Assembly (NCBI GenBank): GCA_028583685.1
Contig: JAMXIF010000042.1
Span: 24,403,544-24,467,543 of the forward strand
Length of the DNA: 64,000 nt
Direction of reading: 5' to 3'
Source: Petaurus breviceps papuanus
Lineage: Eukaryota; Chordata; Mammalia; Diprotodontia; Petauridae
The notes below the pieces were generated by a model. The model was given only the letters and a program-made list of their open reading frames with translations. It did no database searches and was not told the DNA's origin. This document shows, in pieces, positions 22,625 through 35,474 of the stretch. Each line of letters starts with the position of its first letter. Positions within the stretch are counted from its first letter, which is position 1. The translations under genes and the position numbers were made by a program.

Positions 22625-23999
22625 GGGCATAGAAAGTCTTCAGAACAGATCAACAAATTAAGAGAATTTGTACCTCTGTAGCAAGCATAGCATGATGCCA
22701 TGCCTTTCCTTGATGTTTTATCACTTAAAACTTCAATGTTATCTAAGCCTGAACTACAAAGGACATAATTGATTCTACATGGTGCCTACATGAAGAATAA
22801 GTACAATTCAAAAAACCAGTTGTGTTTTTAGAAATACTGAACTGTCATATATCTTTGCAACATTGTCTGAACATCACAATAATTTTAGATTTTACTTGCA
22901 GCATTGTCTACTATGCAGTACTGGTTCTTTATTTTACAGTCTGCTTCTGAATTCATCAGTGGATTAGCAGCCTGTCCAAAGATCATTGGCATTGCTTAGA
23001 ACAGCACAGTGGCCAGATTACTAGGCTGTTTAAAGCCATTAAGCCACTGATGTGGTTTCCAAGCTCTTGCCAGTGTTAACTGGTAGGGATGAACATTAAC
23101 CAATAAACTGCTTTCTACATGGGTCAAATAGTTATCATTGATATATATATATATATTTTTTTTTTGCTGAGGGAGCAAAAGAACAGGCATGAGAGCCAGC
23201 TAAGCATTAAGATCAGTCTCTCACAGAAGTCTGCCCAAAGGAATGTAGTTGGTGGTGAATTCCAGAGAGATACTGTTATTTTATTGTATTTGGTAACTAC
23301 AACTCTTGAAAGGCTATGGAAGTGTTCCTGCATTTACGAAGGTTCTCAGCCTAGAGTGTTATTCTTACTTATACTGAACTTTGCTGACATGATGTTTTCT
23401 ATAGCCAGTAGAAGAGGTGCGACACAACTAAACTCCAATGTGTGGGAGTAGCCCTTCTGTGACTGAACCCCAATATAATTTTGTGTTGACAACATATAAC
23501 AGTTTGCTATTTTTGAGTTTTGATGTGTACAATTAAAAGAAAAAACTTATATAAAATCATTCTTGTTTAAAATAATTTTGCATGATTCTCTAGTTTTCTC
23601 CTCCATCCTAGTATAATTTTTATTTTTCTCCATACATAACCACACAAAATGAAGCATTAGTAACTCAAATTATCAATATTAGAACTCAAAAATCAAGAGG
23701 CTTGGTAAATAAAGGAGTTTTGCTGCTCATAGATTAATGAATGGTTACTTAATAACTAAATTGTTCCTTCTGGATCCCCTTTTTTACTTTGCATCTTACT
23801 ATATTATTTAAGTTATAATGCAGGCAGAATTTTCATAAAGATAGTCCTTAGGCACCAAACTTTCTTTAAGACCCTCCCCATTACCTGTTACAACTTTTAA
23901 ATGTTCTTTTTTTCCTCATAGTTTTGTCTTTGATTTGAAATAATTAGCATTTGTTTAATACTATGCTACTATGCTATTGATTCCCAGAGCTATACATTC

Positions 24000-24415
24000 A
24001 GCTTTTATCTCTTCTCAGCTCAAGTTGTACGTCACCAGCTGCCTATTAGACATTTAAACTGGCAGTGCCATGAACATCTCAAACTCATATCCATAATGGA
24101 ACTCATTTCCCCCCCAAAATCTATCCCTTTTTTAATTTCTTTCTGTCATATCCACCACCATCTGTCTAGGCACCCAGGTTTACAACCTCCATATTATCCT
24201 CAGCTCCTCTCCTCACCCCAAATATCCAGTTTATATCTTCCTTCACAACTTCTCTTACATCCTTCCCCTTCACTCTTAAGCAACTTCTGCATTAGTTCAG
24301 ACTCTTGTCCCTTCTTGTTTGGACTGTTGTGCTCCCTTATTATCATTCTTCCTCTCCCTTCTCCATCCACTGTATTCCTCTTCCCCTGCCTTTTCATTTG
24401 GGTATTTATAGTAGT
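24000..24415 (+). mobile_element. L2 LINE fragment
   Basis: It contains 'gaacatctcaaactcatatc', 'atggaactcatttccccccc' and 'caggtttacaacctccatat', the sense L2 order. It gives a pyrimidine-rich open frame that has no L2 protein continuity. Confidence 0.7.
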
Positions 24416-24550
24416 TCATAGAATCATAAGTCTAGATCTAAAAGATTGGAGGGCTATCTAGTCCAAATCTTCTGTTTTAGAGATGAGAAAACTGACACTG
24501 AGGGATTTTGTTACATGCCTAAAATAACCCAGGTAGTCATAATCAGAGGT
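24416..24550 (-). mobile_element. MIR-type CORE-SINE, antisense
   Basis: The run 'catagaatcataagtctaga', 'gggctatctagtccaaatct' and 'gagatgagaaaactgacact' is the antisense CORE-SINE 3' part. Confidence 0.65.
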
Positions 24551-24849
24551 AACAAATTTAATCAGCCACAAAGAAAAGACCAAATGGATAGAGAATGCAT
24601 GTTGTCCAAGTTACAATACATATCTGAATTGACACCCTATGGAGCTTGCCCAAAAGGATATACAGCTTGGATAGGCAATATGAACGGTCATTGTAGTAGC
24701 TCCAACATTGAAAAGAAGAGAGGAGAGCAGACTGGGTTTCTTGTGGAAAATTGCAAAAGACTCCAAGCCTCCCATGACAGCAAAGGCCCACTTTTTTTGG
24801 TAAAAACATTTTACTGATTATATATATGTCAGCTGGATCTGGAGAAATT

Positions 24850-25270
24850 ACTCCTTCAGTATACCTAAAGATGCGCATCACGAAGAAGAAAGCCAAAAGG
24901 CACAAAGTGTATATGGGAAGCCTGGAATGTATAGCCAATGGGGAATTCTAAAGAATAATAATAAAGGACACCATGAAAGAATTTTATGAAGAAAAGAGAA
25001 GATGGTCTGGTCACATGCTTAGAGGAAAGACAGGTGAATATATCCAGAATACGACATTGGTACCCTCATAGTGTCAGGAGAAAGTGAACAAGGCTTCTGG
25101 CATATGGGGGTAGAACTTTGGGAAAACATGGACAACAAGTGCACAGGATGGGCAGGTGTAATAACCTATTATTGTTGGAAGGAGCTCCTAAACTGATAAG
25201 ACCACGGGTCCATCTGAGTATATGCTTTTCGGGTCAAGAAGCTATTTGGAATTATTGAAAGTTAAGAACA
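24850..25270 (+). mobile_element. RTE-type LINE 3' fragment
   Basis: A frame around 24990-25060 reads EEKRRWSGHMLRGKTGEY, close to the (R)RWAGHV(L/A)R motif at the 3' end of RTE reverse transcriptases. The surrounding DNA is decayed. Confidence 0.5.
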
Positions 25271-25429
25271 GTATCCAAAATAAAATCTAACCTACTAACC
25301 CAAAGTACTACCTATCTGATTACATGTTAGAGTCTACAATAGGCATTTGTTAATTCATTAAACATTTATTAAGTCTTTAATCTCTTTTAGGCATCACAGA
25401 TGTTGTAAACACAGAAATATATCCCATAA

Positions 25430-26410
25430 GTGAAATACCTTTTGGCACAAATAGGACAGTTAGGAAGAAGGTGGATTTGGAGGAGAAAGGATGAATTCCA
25501 CCTTGGTCATGTTGAGATGTTGAATTTGAGATGTTTATGGGATATCCACATGGAAGTGGAGGTTAAGAGACTAGAGCTCAGGAGAGAGACTAGGACTCTA
25601 TAAAGAGATTTGGAAATCACCATTCAACCAACAATTATCAAATTCTTTCTATGTGCTTTATACTGTGTTGGAGATACAAAGACAAATGTAAAATAGCCCT
25701 TGTTTTCAAGGAACTTATATTTGACCAGGAGACACAACAACATGTATATATCATAGGTACTATATGTATTTATATTGCTATATGTATACGTACAACAATT
25801 TAAATAATACATAAAATTACAAAGTAATTCTGAGGTCTGGGGAGGCACTGGTATCTTGGGGGAGCAAGAAAGGCCACTTATAGGTGTCACTTGAACTCAA
25901 CTTTGAAAGGGAAACTAGAGATTGTAATAGGTAAGGTGAGGAAGGGAACAATAGCATTTAGTCTTTTGAGTGAAGGACCATAAGAGAGGCTGATTTGTTT
26001 GTAACATAGAGTACACAAAGGGGAGTGAAGTGTAAAAACTCCTAAATTTTAGGGTAGAGCTGGATTCTGAAGAAAATGCTGAAGAGGGCGCTTTGTATTT
26101 TATCCTAGAGTTATTCGTGAGCCACTTACTTTAAGAATATCACTTTGGCAACTATGTGGACATGGATTAGAGAGGAGATATGTTTGAGAAGGGGACATCA
26201 ACGAGGGGATATTCTAGCAGTGACAGAAAAATTGCAACAATAATTTAAAGGTAGGGGAGATATGGGCATTTTTGTAGATAGCACGAAAGAAACTGGAAGA
26301 TAGGAAGAGATTTAATATAGAATGAAGCAGATTTCTCAGTTCTGGGGTCAGACTGCTATAAAAGATAGGAAAAGATGAAGTCAAGGATACAAAGAAAGGG
26401 TCAAATAATG
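25430..26410 (-). mobile_element. L2 LINE fragments (two pieces)
   Basis: The piece at 25430-25620 has 'catgttgagatgttgaattt' and 'tccacatggaagtggag', which belongs to the upstream part of antisense L2. The piece from 25621 restarts at the 3' end ('ttctttctatgtgcttta', 'ggagatacaaagaca') and continues through 'tttgtattttatcctagag' and 'tcactttggcaactatgtgg'. Their order shows two separate insertions or a rearrangement. Confidence 0.6.
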
Positions 26411-27339
26411 CTAAGAGGTTTTGAGGTATAGAATGGAGAAAAGAAGGAGCTCATAAAGAAGAGCATTTTTTTTCTGAATAAAGTTTGAGGCGAGATCTTC
26501 CATGGAGAAGGGAGGGTATAGAAGTATGAGAGGCCTGAAGAAAGAAGTTTGGAATAGCTGTTGTGTATTTTTTTATCTAGCTTTGGTTTATGGATTGTTA
26601 GGCTGATCTCTTGAGTGATCATATATTTTAGTGAAAAGAGCCATTGTAGTATGATCTTCTGATTGGTGTATCTAGAGAACCTTGCAAACCTCTAGGATGT
26701 TTCTTTTCCATTTGAAACTGTGTGCCAGTAATTGAGAGAACATTTCAACTGTAGACCCACTTTCCTTCTTTCTCACCTCTATAAAATCTTTGAGAATGAT
26801 TTGCACATATGTTGAGGATATCAATGAAAGTAATGAGAAAGGGAATAAACATACAATTTTCTGCCCCAAACCCCTCACAAAACACTTTATCAGTCCTAGA
26901 ATTACCTGAAAGATATAGTATATACAAGAGCTCACTGTGCTTATTGATTACCCAAAAATATTGACTGAGACCAAGATAAATCCTTGAAATAGATCTTCCT
27001 GTATCATGATGAATCATATTTAATATAATTCCTCGGTAGATGCAACTATAGAGATAATTTTTTCAGTGATCCTTTGATTTTTAATATATTAAGTAAGGTA
27101 GGGACAAAACAGTATGCTTTCAAAAGGTATTCACCACTGTCATGATGGAGAATGTGACGTCCCTAAAGTATAAAATAGTTATTGATCATCTGAAGTTTTG
27201 TTTACTAAACTGTTCCTTTACCTGGTATTTTCTCATTCATGTTTTTTATATATATAAGATAGCTTTAAAAAATACTTCCTGAAGGCTGTTTTTTTTTTTA
27301 ACCATAAGTGAGCTACTCTGATTCTTGACAATGTCACCA

Positions 27340-27520
27340 GTAAAAACTAGAAAGCATTGCTAGGGATTATGGGGTCAAACCCCATCTATGCTGTTTACTG
27401 GGTGACAATAGGTAAGTCCCTTCATCTCTTCCAGTCTTAGTTTCCTCATCTGTATAATGAGAAAATTAGACTAGATAATCTTTAAAGGTTCCTTGGAGCT
27501 CTAGATTCTCATATGGTTGG
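27340..27520 (+). mobile_element. MIR-type CORE-SINE
   Basis: The sequence 'tcttagtttcctcatctgta', 'attagactagataatcttta' and 'ttccttggagctctagattc' is the sense CORE-SINE 3' half. Confidence 0.65.
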
Positions 27521-27644
27521 AAAAGAAATTAAGGCCTATAGGATCACTGGTGTTTTCATTGCCATTACTGAAGGAGTCAGATGTCAGAGTCTCAGAAAAT
27601 AAAACGTATCTGAGAGCTGAATAAGAAAATATTGTCTGGAATTT

Positions 27645-28060
27645 TTTTTAAATTTATTTCATTTTAGATTTCAGCATTCACTTTCATAAGATTTTGAGTT
27701 CTAAATTTTTTCCTTCTCCCTACACTCCTCAAGATGGCATGCAATCCAATATAGGCTATACATGTACGATCATATTAAACATATTTCCACATTAATTATG
27801 TTGTGAAAGAAGAATCAGAACAAAAAAGAAAAACCATGAGAAAAAAAGGGAGAAAATAGTATGCTTCAATCTGCATTCAGACTCCATAGTTCTTTCTCTG
27901 GATATGGATAGCATTTTCCATTATGAGTCTTTTGGAATTGTCTTAGATCATTGCATTGCTGAGAAGAGCTAAGTCTATCAAAGCTGATTATTGCACAGTG
28001 TTACTGTTATTGGGTACAATCTTCTCATTTTGCTCACTTCACTAGGATTTGTATTTTCTA
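27645..28060 (-). mobile_element. L1 3' end, antisense
   Basis: The reverse complement shows the same ordered blocks as 20061-20441, for example 'gatggcatgcaatccaatat', 'ctgcattcagactccatagt', 'ttctttctctggatatggat' and 'gatcattgcattgctgagaa'. It is 5'-truncated. Confidence 0.75.
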
Positions 28061-28589
28061 ACTAAGGCTTAAGATACAAAAATCATAAGCTCTTGATTAG
28101 GTATAGAGCACACATGATGACTTATGAATCTCTTCATGAGTACTTAAATTTAAACTGAAGGGGAAGGAAGAAATGTATATGTATATGCCAAACCAGATAC
28201 CATAAGACTATTAGAGATGATAGAGTAGGAGAGGACAGGAGATAAAATCCAAGAAAAAGAACAGCAACAAAATACCTGTTTTCACATGTCTATAGGTAAA
28301 TGTGAAAAGTATATTTAATAAATAAAGCTAATTTGACAGCCATATTATTTCCAGATTGTTAAAGTTTTACACATTAAGTATTGATATTTTTATTTCTAAG
28401 TCCCTGGGGATTTTTTAGTATCTCATTCTATGCCATTTTACCCCGATTCTCTACAGTAGGAGAATTCTTTCATGCTTATATTTAACTTGAGGACATTACC
28501 TGCAGATAAACTCTAGTGTTTAAAGTACTCTGCCCCATTTTTCAGCTGTTGACCTAGAATAGCAACCACTACTACTGGCGTTCTGATGT

Positions 28590-28837
28590 TTATTATTGTT
28601 TAGTTGATTAGTCGGGTCCAACTCTTTTTGATCCCATTTGGGGTTTTCTTGGCAAAGATACTGGAGTGCTTTGCCATTTCCTTCTCCAGCTCATTTTATA
28701 GATGAGGAAACTGAGGTACACAGGGTTAAGTGACTTGCCTAGGGTCATGCAGTAAGTTTCTGATGCTGGATTTCAACTCAGGTTCTCCTGACTTCAAGGC
28801 CAGCACTATATATCCACTGTACCCCCTAGCCGCCCTA
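28590..28837 (-). mobile_element. Mar-1 type CORE-SINE, antisense
   Basis: It contains 'gtttagttgattagtcgggt', 'ttttcttggcaaagatactg', 'tgaggaaactgaggtacaca' and ends 'taccccctagccgccc'. It is complete in the reverse direction. Confidence 0.85.
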
Positions 28838-28884
28838 GTTTTATTTTAAATAAGACTTGTTTTCATGAACACCCAGTAGTTTTA

Positions 28885-29062
28885 TTTTTTTTCTTCTTTT
28901 TTTGGGGGGTGGGGTGGGGCAAAGGTAGGGCAATTGGGGTTAAGTAACTTGCCCAAGTTCACACAGCTAGTCTTTTGAGTTAAGTGTCTGAGGCCAAATT
29001 TGAACTCAGGTCCTCCTGATTCTAGGGCTGGTGCTCTATTCACTGTGCCACCTAGCTGCCTC
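28885..29062 (-). mobile_element. WSINE-type SINE, antisense
   Basis: A T/G-rich tail is followed by 'aattggggttaagtaacttg', 'tttgaactcaggtcctcctg' and 'gtgccacctagctgcctc'. 'agtagtttt' on both sides (near 28874 and 29066) is a likely target duplication. Confidence 0.85.
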
Positions 29063-31683
29063 AAAGTAGTTTTCATACAGTGTCTGGAAGAGAACTTGTG
29101 TGCTTTAAGGAAAATTCATTTTTCTTTTACCCTTTGTAATCAACCATCTTCACCAAGACTGAGCACTACCCTATTATTAGATAGAAATGAAAAGAGAGAG
29201 AAAAAAGGTAAAAGAAGATAATAAATTTTCACATATTCTTGGCAATGGATTAATCCTGTTTTTAGATGATAGCCACTATCTTCTCCCTATAACTCATATA
29301 CATATATATTGGTTTTACTAAAGTTTTCTTCCCTTATGACTAATTCATACACAAATGTAATCTATCATCCCCAACTCATTGTTTAGTTATCCAGCTTCTT
29401 TGAATGAATGGCCTAGCAGTGAACTTGATTGTGGCCTTTTCTTAACACTAAGGAATTGGTCCTATAATCCTTTAATACTATATCTTCTTCAGCTGTTTCC
29501 CTAGGTTAGCCCATTATTGATTTATAATAGTTGTCACAGCTTTAAGCATTTCCTAGTAAATTCTCTAGGAAAGATTTCCTTAGTAAATCTAGGAAGTTAG
29601 GCATGAATCTGTATCTACATCCAAAATAAGGAAAATTGGCCTAGACTTTTGGTTTGAGCATCTTTATTGGTACGACTCAAAGCCACTTGACACTGAGTAG
29701 CTACAGCAAAGAAATATGGGTTTCTCTTATATCTTTCACCCATAGGCAAATCCCATCACTTCCTTTGTCTCTGGTTTACCCCTAGCACTCTGACAATAAT
29801 AGAGTCCGGTAAGTACAAGAGTTTGGACTTGAGAATTAGCACTCTTTCCACTATCCTAGATCGGTGGTAGCATGTGGGAGAGAATAAAATTAACTCTTCT
29901 CTGCAGATTTAATGTTTAGTTTCATTCAATATGAAAGACTTTTTACCTATTAAAAATTAATTTTTCATTGTTTTCTTACTGACATAATATCTTCTCAGCA
30001 AACTGGCAGAGTGAATTGACCAGTAACTTGAAGATGAAATCTCACTGCCACATGCTGTGGAATTATACTATTTGAGAAGCATGTTGGAGAGGAAAAAATG
30101 TCAAAAGAGATCATCAAATACTGCTAATCAGGAAATTATTCTTACTGAGATAGACTATGACAAGAGTATATGATTCTTAGTAAAGTGAATTTTAAAAACT
30201 GTGAACCTATAATGAGTTAGCTTTTCTTGACTAACAATATCAGAATATTTTAAGAGATAAGAGTTATATTCCTTTTTGTCCTTTAAGTAGAATTGGTAAG
30301 GGGGGGGGTAGGGGTGAGGGAAAACTATTAAAAACTAGGTTACAGCCTTTGTTTTTTCTTTCCCATTTTCTTCTTTCTATTAATTTAACTGTCTTTGATG
30401 TGAAATTTCACTTATCTTACTTAATCTGTTTGCCACCATTATTATAACCAAATACACAAAGTAGGTCCTGTTAATCTTTTACCAGTTATTTCTCTTAGGC
30501 ATTCTCCTAGATGTTGCTTCCAATCATAATACTTCAAGGCAAGAATTCTTACTCCATTATTAAAGTATAGTTGCAGTTGTGTCTTGCAGAAATATTTTGT
30601 AAATTGGGAAAGTGTACTCAAGTGATTTTTAAATAGGTTTTTTATAGGCTGTTTAAATAGAGAATGAAAAATCCTTGATCAAGTCATGTGCAAGCCTGTT
30701 TCCTTTGTAATACTAGGTAGGGGGAAATACTACACTGGTTTCCTCAGTTTATACTATTTAATAAGCAAATTTTATATTTATAAACATTTCGATTCTTGTA
30801 TATAGTATTTTTTAATAAAATAAGTGGAGGTATCCCCCACACACACACACAACAGCATAAGAAGAAAAGAACTTCCCAAAAAATCAGTGTAAAAACTTGG
30901 ATAAATTTTCATGTAGGAAGAATGTATGGGAGTTTTTCCTAAACCAAATGATGCTTCTTTACAACTACAATATTAAAATTATGATTGCTTCTCTGTAAAC
31001 AATTCTCCAGTGTTTTACAGATTATGATAGAAGAAAAAGTTTTGTACTGGAAACAGTCAATAATATTATAAAATAATATGAGATTAAATCTGAATCTGTC
31101 ACTTTTTTTTCCGTTATTTTAGTTTAGTGGCATGGACCAAAGAAAACCTAAGGTTTCAAGGAGCTGATTTATTGTGTTATGTCATATTAATTTGTTATTG
31201 TATTAGTTTGCTTTCCTTAGAGATACTAATTTTAGCAGGAACCTATATTAGGTCCAAGGAATATGTAGTAGAAATGTTATTTATCTAGTAACCCTTCTTT
31301 TTTCTTAACTAGTTTGATGAGCATTTTCATTAAGAAATTTATAGTTTAAATTATTTGGAATATTTTCATTGATATTTCTATAAAGTATTAAGTTTACATG
31401 CAGATTCCATGTCCTAGTTTCTTACACTAAAATTTGGGATAAATTTTAGAAATTTTTGTAGTAGCTTCCATTATATTTCTGATTTGTAAAATGTTTTTAT
31501 TTATGTAATATACTTACTGGGAGAGTCTTGTAATAATTTTTGTAAAAGCTGTCAATAGAAACAACCTTATTAGCTTTTTGTACTTATTGGAAACTTATTG
31601 AAAACTTGGAAAAAAAAATGGATTTCTGTCCAATTTGTTCTCTTCCTTTAACCTTTAAAAAGTGATAAACACTTGCTTCCAAA

Positions 31684-31740
31684 TGTTGACGACGAGGACG
31701 GTGGTGATGGTGATATAGTGATGATGATGATGAAGATATT
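31684..31740. repeat. Trinucleotide microsatellite (GAY/GGT)n
   Basis: The run 'gttgacgacgaggacggtgg' passes into 'tgatgatgatgatgaagata'. It lies about 210 bases upstream of the 31952 acceptor and outside its pyrimidine tract. Confidence 0.7.
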
Positions 31741-31951
31741 CCAAGTTTTGGGTTGATATGTTAGTATAAAATTAATTAAACCTCAGCTTAAAATTTGTAT
31801 CAGAAAGCCTCTGAGACCATTGATAACTATGGATTAATTTTTTAAAGTTTTTCTTAGTCATGATTTGTAGTTTTGAAAAGCTATACATAGAAATAGAGAT
31901 ATTTAATATTTCTATTTTCTAATGCTTGTTATATGTATGTTTTTTTCCTAG

Positions 31952-32203
31952 ATCTTCCTCAGAACTGTGATCCTAACATTCCCCTAGTTGCTCAGGAATT
32001 AATGAAAAAGATGATACGTCAGTTTGCAATTGAATACATTTCAAAAAGTGGTAAAATTCAAGAGAATAGAAATGGTTCAGTTGGACCAAGTCTAATATGT
32101 AAAGGTATCCAAATGAATCAAATAGAAAACTCTCTTCAGGAAGAGCAGGAAGGCCCCCTAGACCTCACTGTGAATCGAACTCAAGAACAAAATACTCAAC
32201 AAG
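31952..32203 (+). CDS. LCORL: LCORL coding exon with first CtBP-binding motif
   Basis: This 252-bp exon follows 'ttttttcctag' and ends before 'gtaag'. It completes the Asp codon from exon 119-248 and reads [20 protein letters not shown], then [18 protein letters not shown], ending [10 protein letters not shown] plus one base of a Gly codon. The first half is predicted helical and corresponds to the conserved region near the N-terminus of LCOR (there MQRMIQQFAAEYTSK). PLDLTV at 32155-32172 is a classic PxDLS-type motif, known in LCOR to recruit the corepressor CtBP. The open frame upstream of the acceptor (MYVFF...) is intronic and is not part of the protein. The exon is shared by short and long isoforms. 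Identification is strong because nearly every residue matches the LCORL sequence I remember. Confidence 0.96.
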
Positions 32204-32764
32204 GTAAGACTTTTGTAATATACCATATACTGACTTGTAATTATTTTAGGAATCTAATTTTCTTTTCTTCTGCTTTGCTCGTTTATAGATAAAATGCTTA
32301 ATATATGGTCAACTCTTATTTTCCATAGTGTGTAATAGAATTGCAGTTGTAAAGACAATGCCAAACCCTCATTTTAACTATTAATTTAGTAAAAGAATGA
32401 TAGTCTCTTTCCCAGATATTCTAACCAGTGTCAAAATTAGTTTTATTAAATATCACCTCTTCTTTTGTCAGTATGGTCATACTATACTAAGAAGAAATAT
32501 GACCAAAAGCAAGATGAAGTTTAAATAATTATTATACCTGATAATGAGTGATCCGCATGTACATGCACTGTATTAAGTGCTGTTAATTTGGAATTCAAAA
32601 AAGAACTGAAAGATATACACTTTGCCCTAAGGCTGTTTAGTTAGGATTATAGGAAAAAACAAAATAAGTGAAAAAAATTACATACCCAACTGCTGAGAAA
32701 GAAACCAATAAGAATACTAAGTTCATGTGGGCCAGAAAGGATTGTAAACGTTTACAGAAGGGAT

Positions 32765-32945
32765 TTATAGCTTGAAGGGGCCTTAGAGATCATCTGATAC
32801 AATCCTCTCTATCCTCGTCCAAGGATGAGATAACTAAGGCCCACTGAGTTGTCCAAGATTGCGAACATTATAAGAGGCAAAACCAAGATTCAAACTCTGG
32901 TACTTATGATTATAGACCCACTGTTTTTTTCACTCTGCTTTATTG
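32765..32945 (-). mobile_element. MIR-type CORE-SINE, antisense
   Basis: The blocks 'ttgaaggggccttagagatc', 'ggatgagataactaaggccc' and 'aaaccaagattcaaactctg' follow the antisense order. Confidence 0.65.
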
Positions 32946-33084
32946 CAGAAAGAGCCATTAGGCCCCAGACAATGTAAATAGAAATTGTTTGTGTTTTGGC
33001 CAGAAATCCTGAGGGTCTCCCTGCTCCCCTATTGATTTTTTTTTTTTACTAGATAAGAGGCTATTCTTTGCCTCACTTCTTACC

Positions 33085-33355
33085 TAGCCTTTGTCACTGA
33101 ATGAGCATTATCTCAGTCAAACTGAGACCTGGGAAAAACCTTAGTTTAAAAAGGCCAAAGTTCCCACTATAACTGGGGCCATCTCCAGTGGTTCGGATCT
33201 ATATCTTGTCCCTGGCTCCAGATGGCTCTGGAGGAAAAAGTGAGGCTCATGACTTTGCATAGCTCTTCCTCGCTTCAATTCAGTTCACTTGCAAGTCATG
33301 GCATTACCTTCCTGGTATCATGGTCCTTTTCAAGAATGAAGGACAAACAGCAGCC
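33085..33355 (+). repeat. Unclassified interspersed repeat, copy 1
   Basis: It ends 'cttttcaagaatgaaggaca' plus a CA/A-rich tail and contains 'cacttgcaagtcatgg' and 'cagtcaaactgagacctggg'. These appear in reverse complement at 47190-47500 in matching order ('gttctcaaagagg', 'gacttgcaagtgaattgg', 'aggtctcagtttgtctgag'). I do not recognise the family; the tail suggests a retroposon. Confidence 0.6.
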
Positions 33356-34059
33356 ACAACAAACAACAGTTACAGAGAGAAGTCTGTCATGAAGAGGTAG
33401 AACATTCCAGATGTATTAAGGACAACAAATAATTTTGTTTAGTTAGATCACAAGGTACAGCCTGCCATAGATAAGGAGATTGAAATATTCAGAAGAAAAA
33501 AAAAGCCTTAAAGCCATGGGAACTATAGTTGAGATGGAGTTGGGGGAGGATAGAAATGAAGGGGATTCAAATAATTTCAGACATGAAGACTATAGGTTGT
33601 TGTTGGGTGTGGGTTGTTTTTTTTTAAGAAGCTCAGAAATATAATGGACATATTAAACTTGCTTATAAAGTACTAAGGAAAGGAAAAAATAAAGATGGCT
33701 TCAACTAATGAATTTGAAAAGAAGATAGTATGACTATTGGGAAGAAGATTTTACCTCCCTTCTACCGTGGACCATGCTTAGCTCAGTAATTGGAGCTGAG
33801 ACAAAAAACACATTATGGAGCCAGTGAGGGATAGATGAGCCCATCTGCTTGTTCTTCCCACATGTCGAGTAAAAGTACTAAAAAGATTACCTTTTTACAC
33901 AGGATTACAGCAGGAAAAGTATTTTCTGTAAAGTCTTGTAAAGAGCAAGGGACCATGATACTCCCCATCTCCAGATATATAAAATCATGATATTCCCTTA
34001 AATAATAGAAAATAGTTAACATGCTTCAGTTTTATTTAGCTTAAATTTTTCCCTTCTGC

Positions 34060-34265
34060 TAAATTCAGTAATCCTCATTTCCTTTAGTCATGCTTTGGTA
34101 TCACATGGTTTTCAGACCTTTCGCCATTCTGGTCATCTACAGATATTCTGTACTTATTAATATATCTCTTAAAATGTGGTATTCATAACTGGATACAGTA
34201 TTTCAAACATCCAACTAGCATAGGGTTATACAGTACAGGCACAGTAGAACAATAGAGGGGAAGTT
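34060..34265 (-). mobile_element. CR1/L3 LINE fragment, antisense
   Basis: The text 'ccattctggtcatctacaga', 'ttaaaatgtggtattcataa' and 'tacagtatttcaaacatcca' is the antisense CR1/L3 pattern (compare 50760-50900). Confidence 0.55.
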
Positions 34266-34289
34266 CTGGTAGTAGAATAGACCCCAAGT

Positions 34290-34395
34290 AATAATCCTTC
34301 CAAGTGACTTGCTTAAGGTCATACAGTAGTGAGTGTCTGGGGCAAGATTTGAACTCGGGTCTTACTGATACCAAGGTTTGGCCACTGTACCATAA
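34290..34395 (-). repeat. SINE remnant
   Basis: The string 'gtgacttgcttaaggtcata' and 'gatttgaactcgggtcttac' is a decayed antisense tRNA-type or MIR SINE. Confidence 0.6.
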
Positions 34396-35474
34396 ATCAG
34401 TACTGTTGTACCCTTTATGTTTCTCCTTTCATCCTGCTTATGTCAGACTGTCACTTCTTACTACTGGCAAAGTTTTCCTGTGGCACCTACCTTCATTACC
34501 GTTTCATTTGCTCCTTTCTAATTCTTCATGCTCTAGGGGAGCCCAGGCATTCTGGTTTATTTTAATTTGTGTGTAAGGTAAGCTGAATACAGAGTTTCAT
34601 TAAGGGCCTGAAAGGTTTTATGACTAAAGTTTATTTTTTAGTTCACTAATTATGTACATAATTTCTGGGTTCTTAATAAATGTTTTATGTTGTTTAGGGT
34701 GCCAGATAACTGAATACCAGAGAATAACTAAGCATACTAAGCTATGATTAGTTCATAGGTTTCAGTACATTATTATATTGACTTTTCAAACTGTAGTATG
34801 CTGGATTGATGTTTTATATGTGGTTCACCTATGAGGTTTCCCCCTTCCCCATACCCATTTAAATGATCAACTATTTAATTCGTTTAATCAGTATAGTATA
34901 CTTTTTTCCTATGAACCTTTTTTATTATCACAGTCACTTTGAGTTCTTTTCCTTTTAAAGTGTAATCATCTTAACTTTGGGTCATTTGTTGCTTCAGTCT
35001 ATCCTCTCATTACTTCAAGGTACCGGTGGTACCCTGCAATCTTTTGACGCAAAAACGTGAAGTTTTGTTTGTCTCATAAAATACTGTGTTCTTCATTTAT
35101 GATAACACTAAACCTGCCCTCTAAATTATCCAAAAAGCTTTAGGAACATTCCACTAATGGTTGATAATAGTTGGCTGAGTACTATAGGGTTTTGGCAACA
35201 GTCACTATAAGCAATATTCAAAGTAAGAGCTCCATGCAATAGAAAGCCTAAGCACTAGCCTAGCTCCTGTGAAATTAGATTGTTAGTCTCTGTCCCTTTA
35301 GTTTAATTCTGGGATGAATAAAGGTTCCAGGTTCCATGTGCAAAAGCCAAGTTCTCCCATATTTTATTTCTCAGAATTATTCCTTTACGTTTTTGTAGTG
35401 ATCTAAGTCCACTGCTTCTAGGATTCTAGAAGTGAAGCCTTGTCTCAGTTTATGTAGCTTCCTTAGAACTATCT

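Larger units (their letters stand above)
249..31951 (+). other. LCORL: LCORL intron (31.7 kb), repeat-rich
   Basis: The intron runs from the 'gtaat' donor after the 119-248 exon to the 'ttttttcctag' acceptor before 31952. It holds the assembly gap, the RPL36 pseudogene, an apparent solo LTR, L1/HAL1, L2, CR1/L3 and RTE fragments and many SINEs, each listed separately. I recognise nothing in these stretches longer than 300 bases: 249-1569, 1674-2544, 3130-3489, 3626-4259, 4411-4988, 5315-6049, 8726-9274, 9411-10394, 15946-16649, 22294-24000 apart from an inverted repeat, 26411-27339, 28061-28589 and 29065-31683. They are AT-rich unique or very decayed DNA. Open frames in them are short and show no recognisable protein. 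Confidence 0.85.

Noticed and set aside
24096-24461. 121-codon frame
   Set aside because: It is a by-product of the pyrimidine-rich L2 fragment; it does not follow the L2 protein.
24446-24938. Overlapping 123- and 126-codon frames on opposite strands
   Set aside because: The region joins a CORE-SINE remnant to RTE-like DNA and neither frame resembles a known protein; opposite-strand overlap suggests chance.
31933-32292. 119-codon frame from 31933 as an independent gene
   Set aside because: It is the LCORL exon 31952-32203 extended into both flanking introns; both splice sites are clear.
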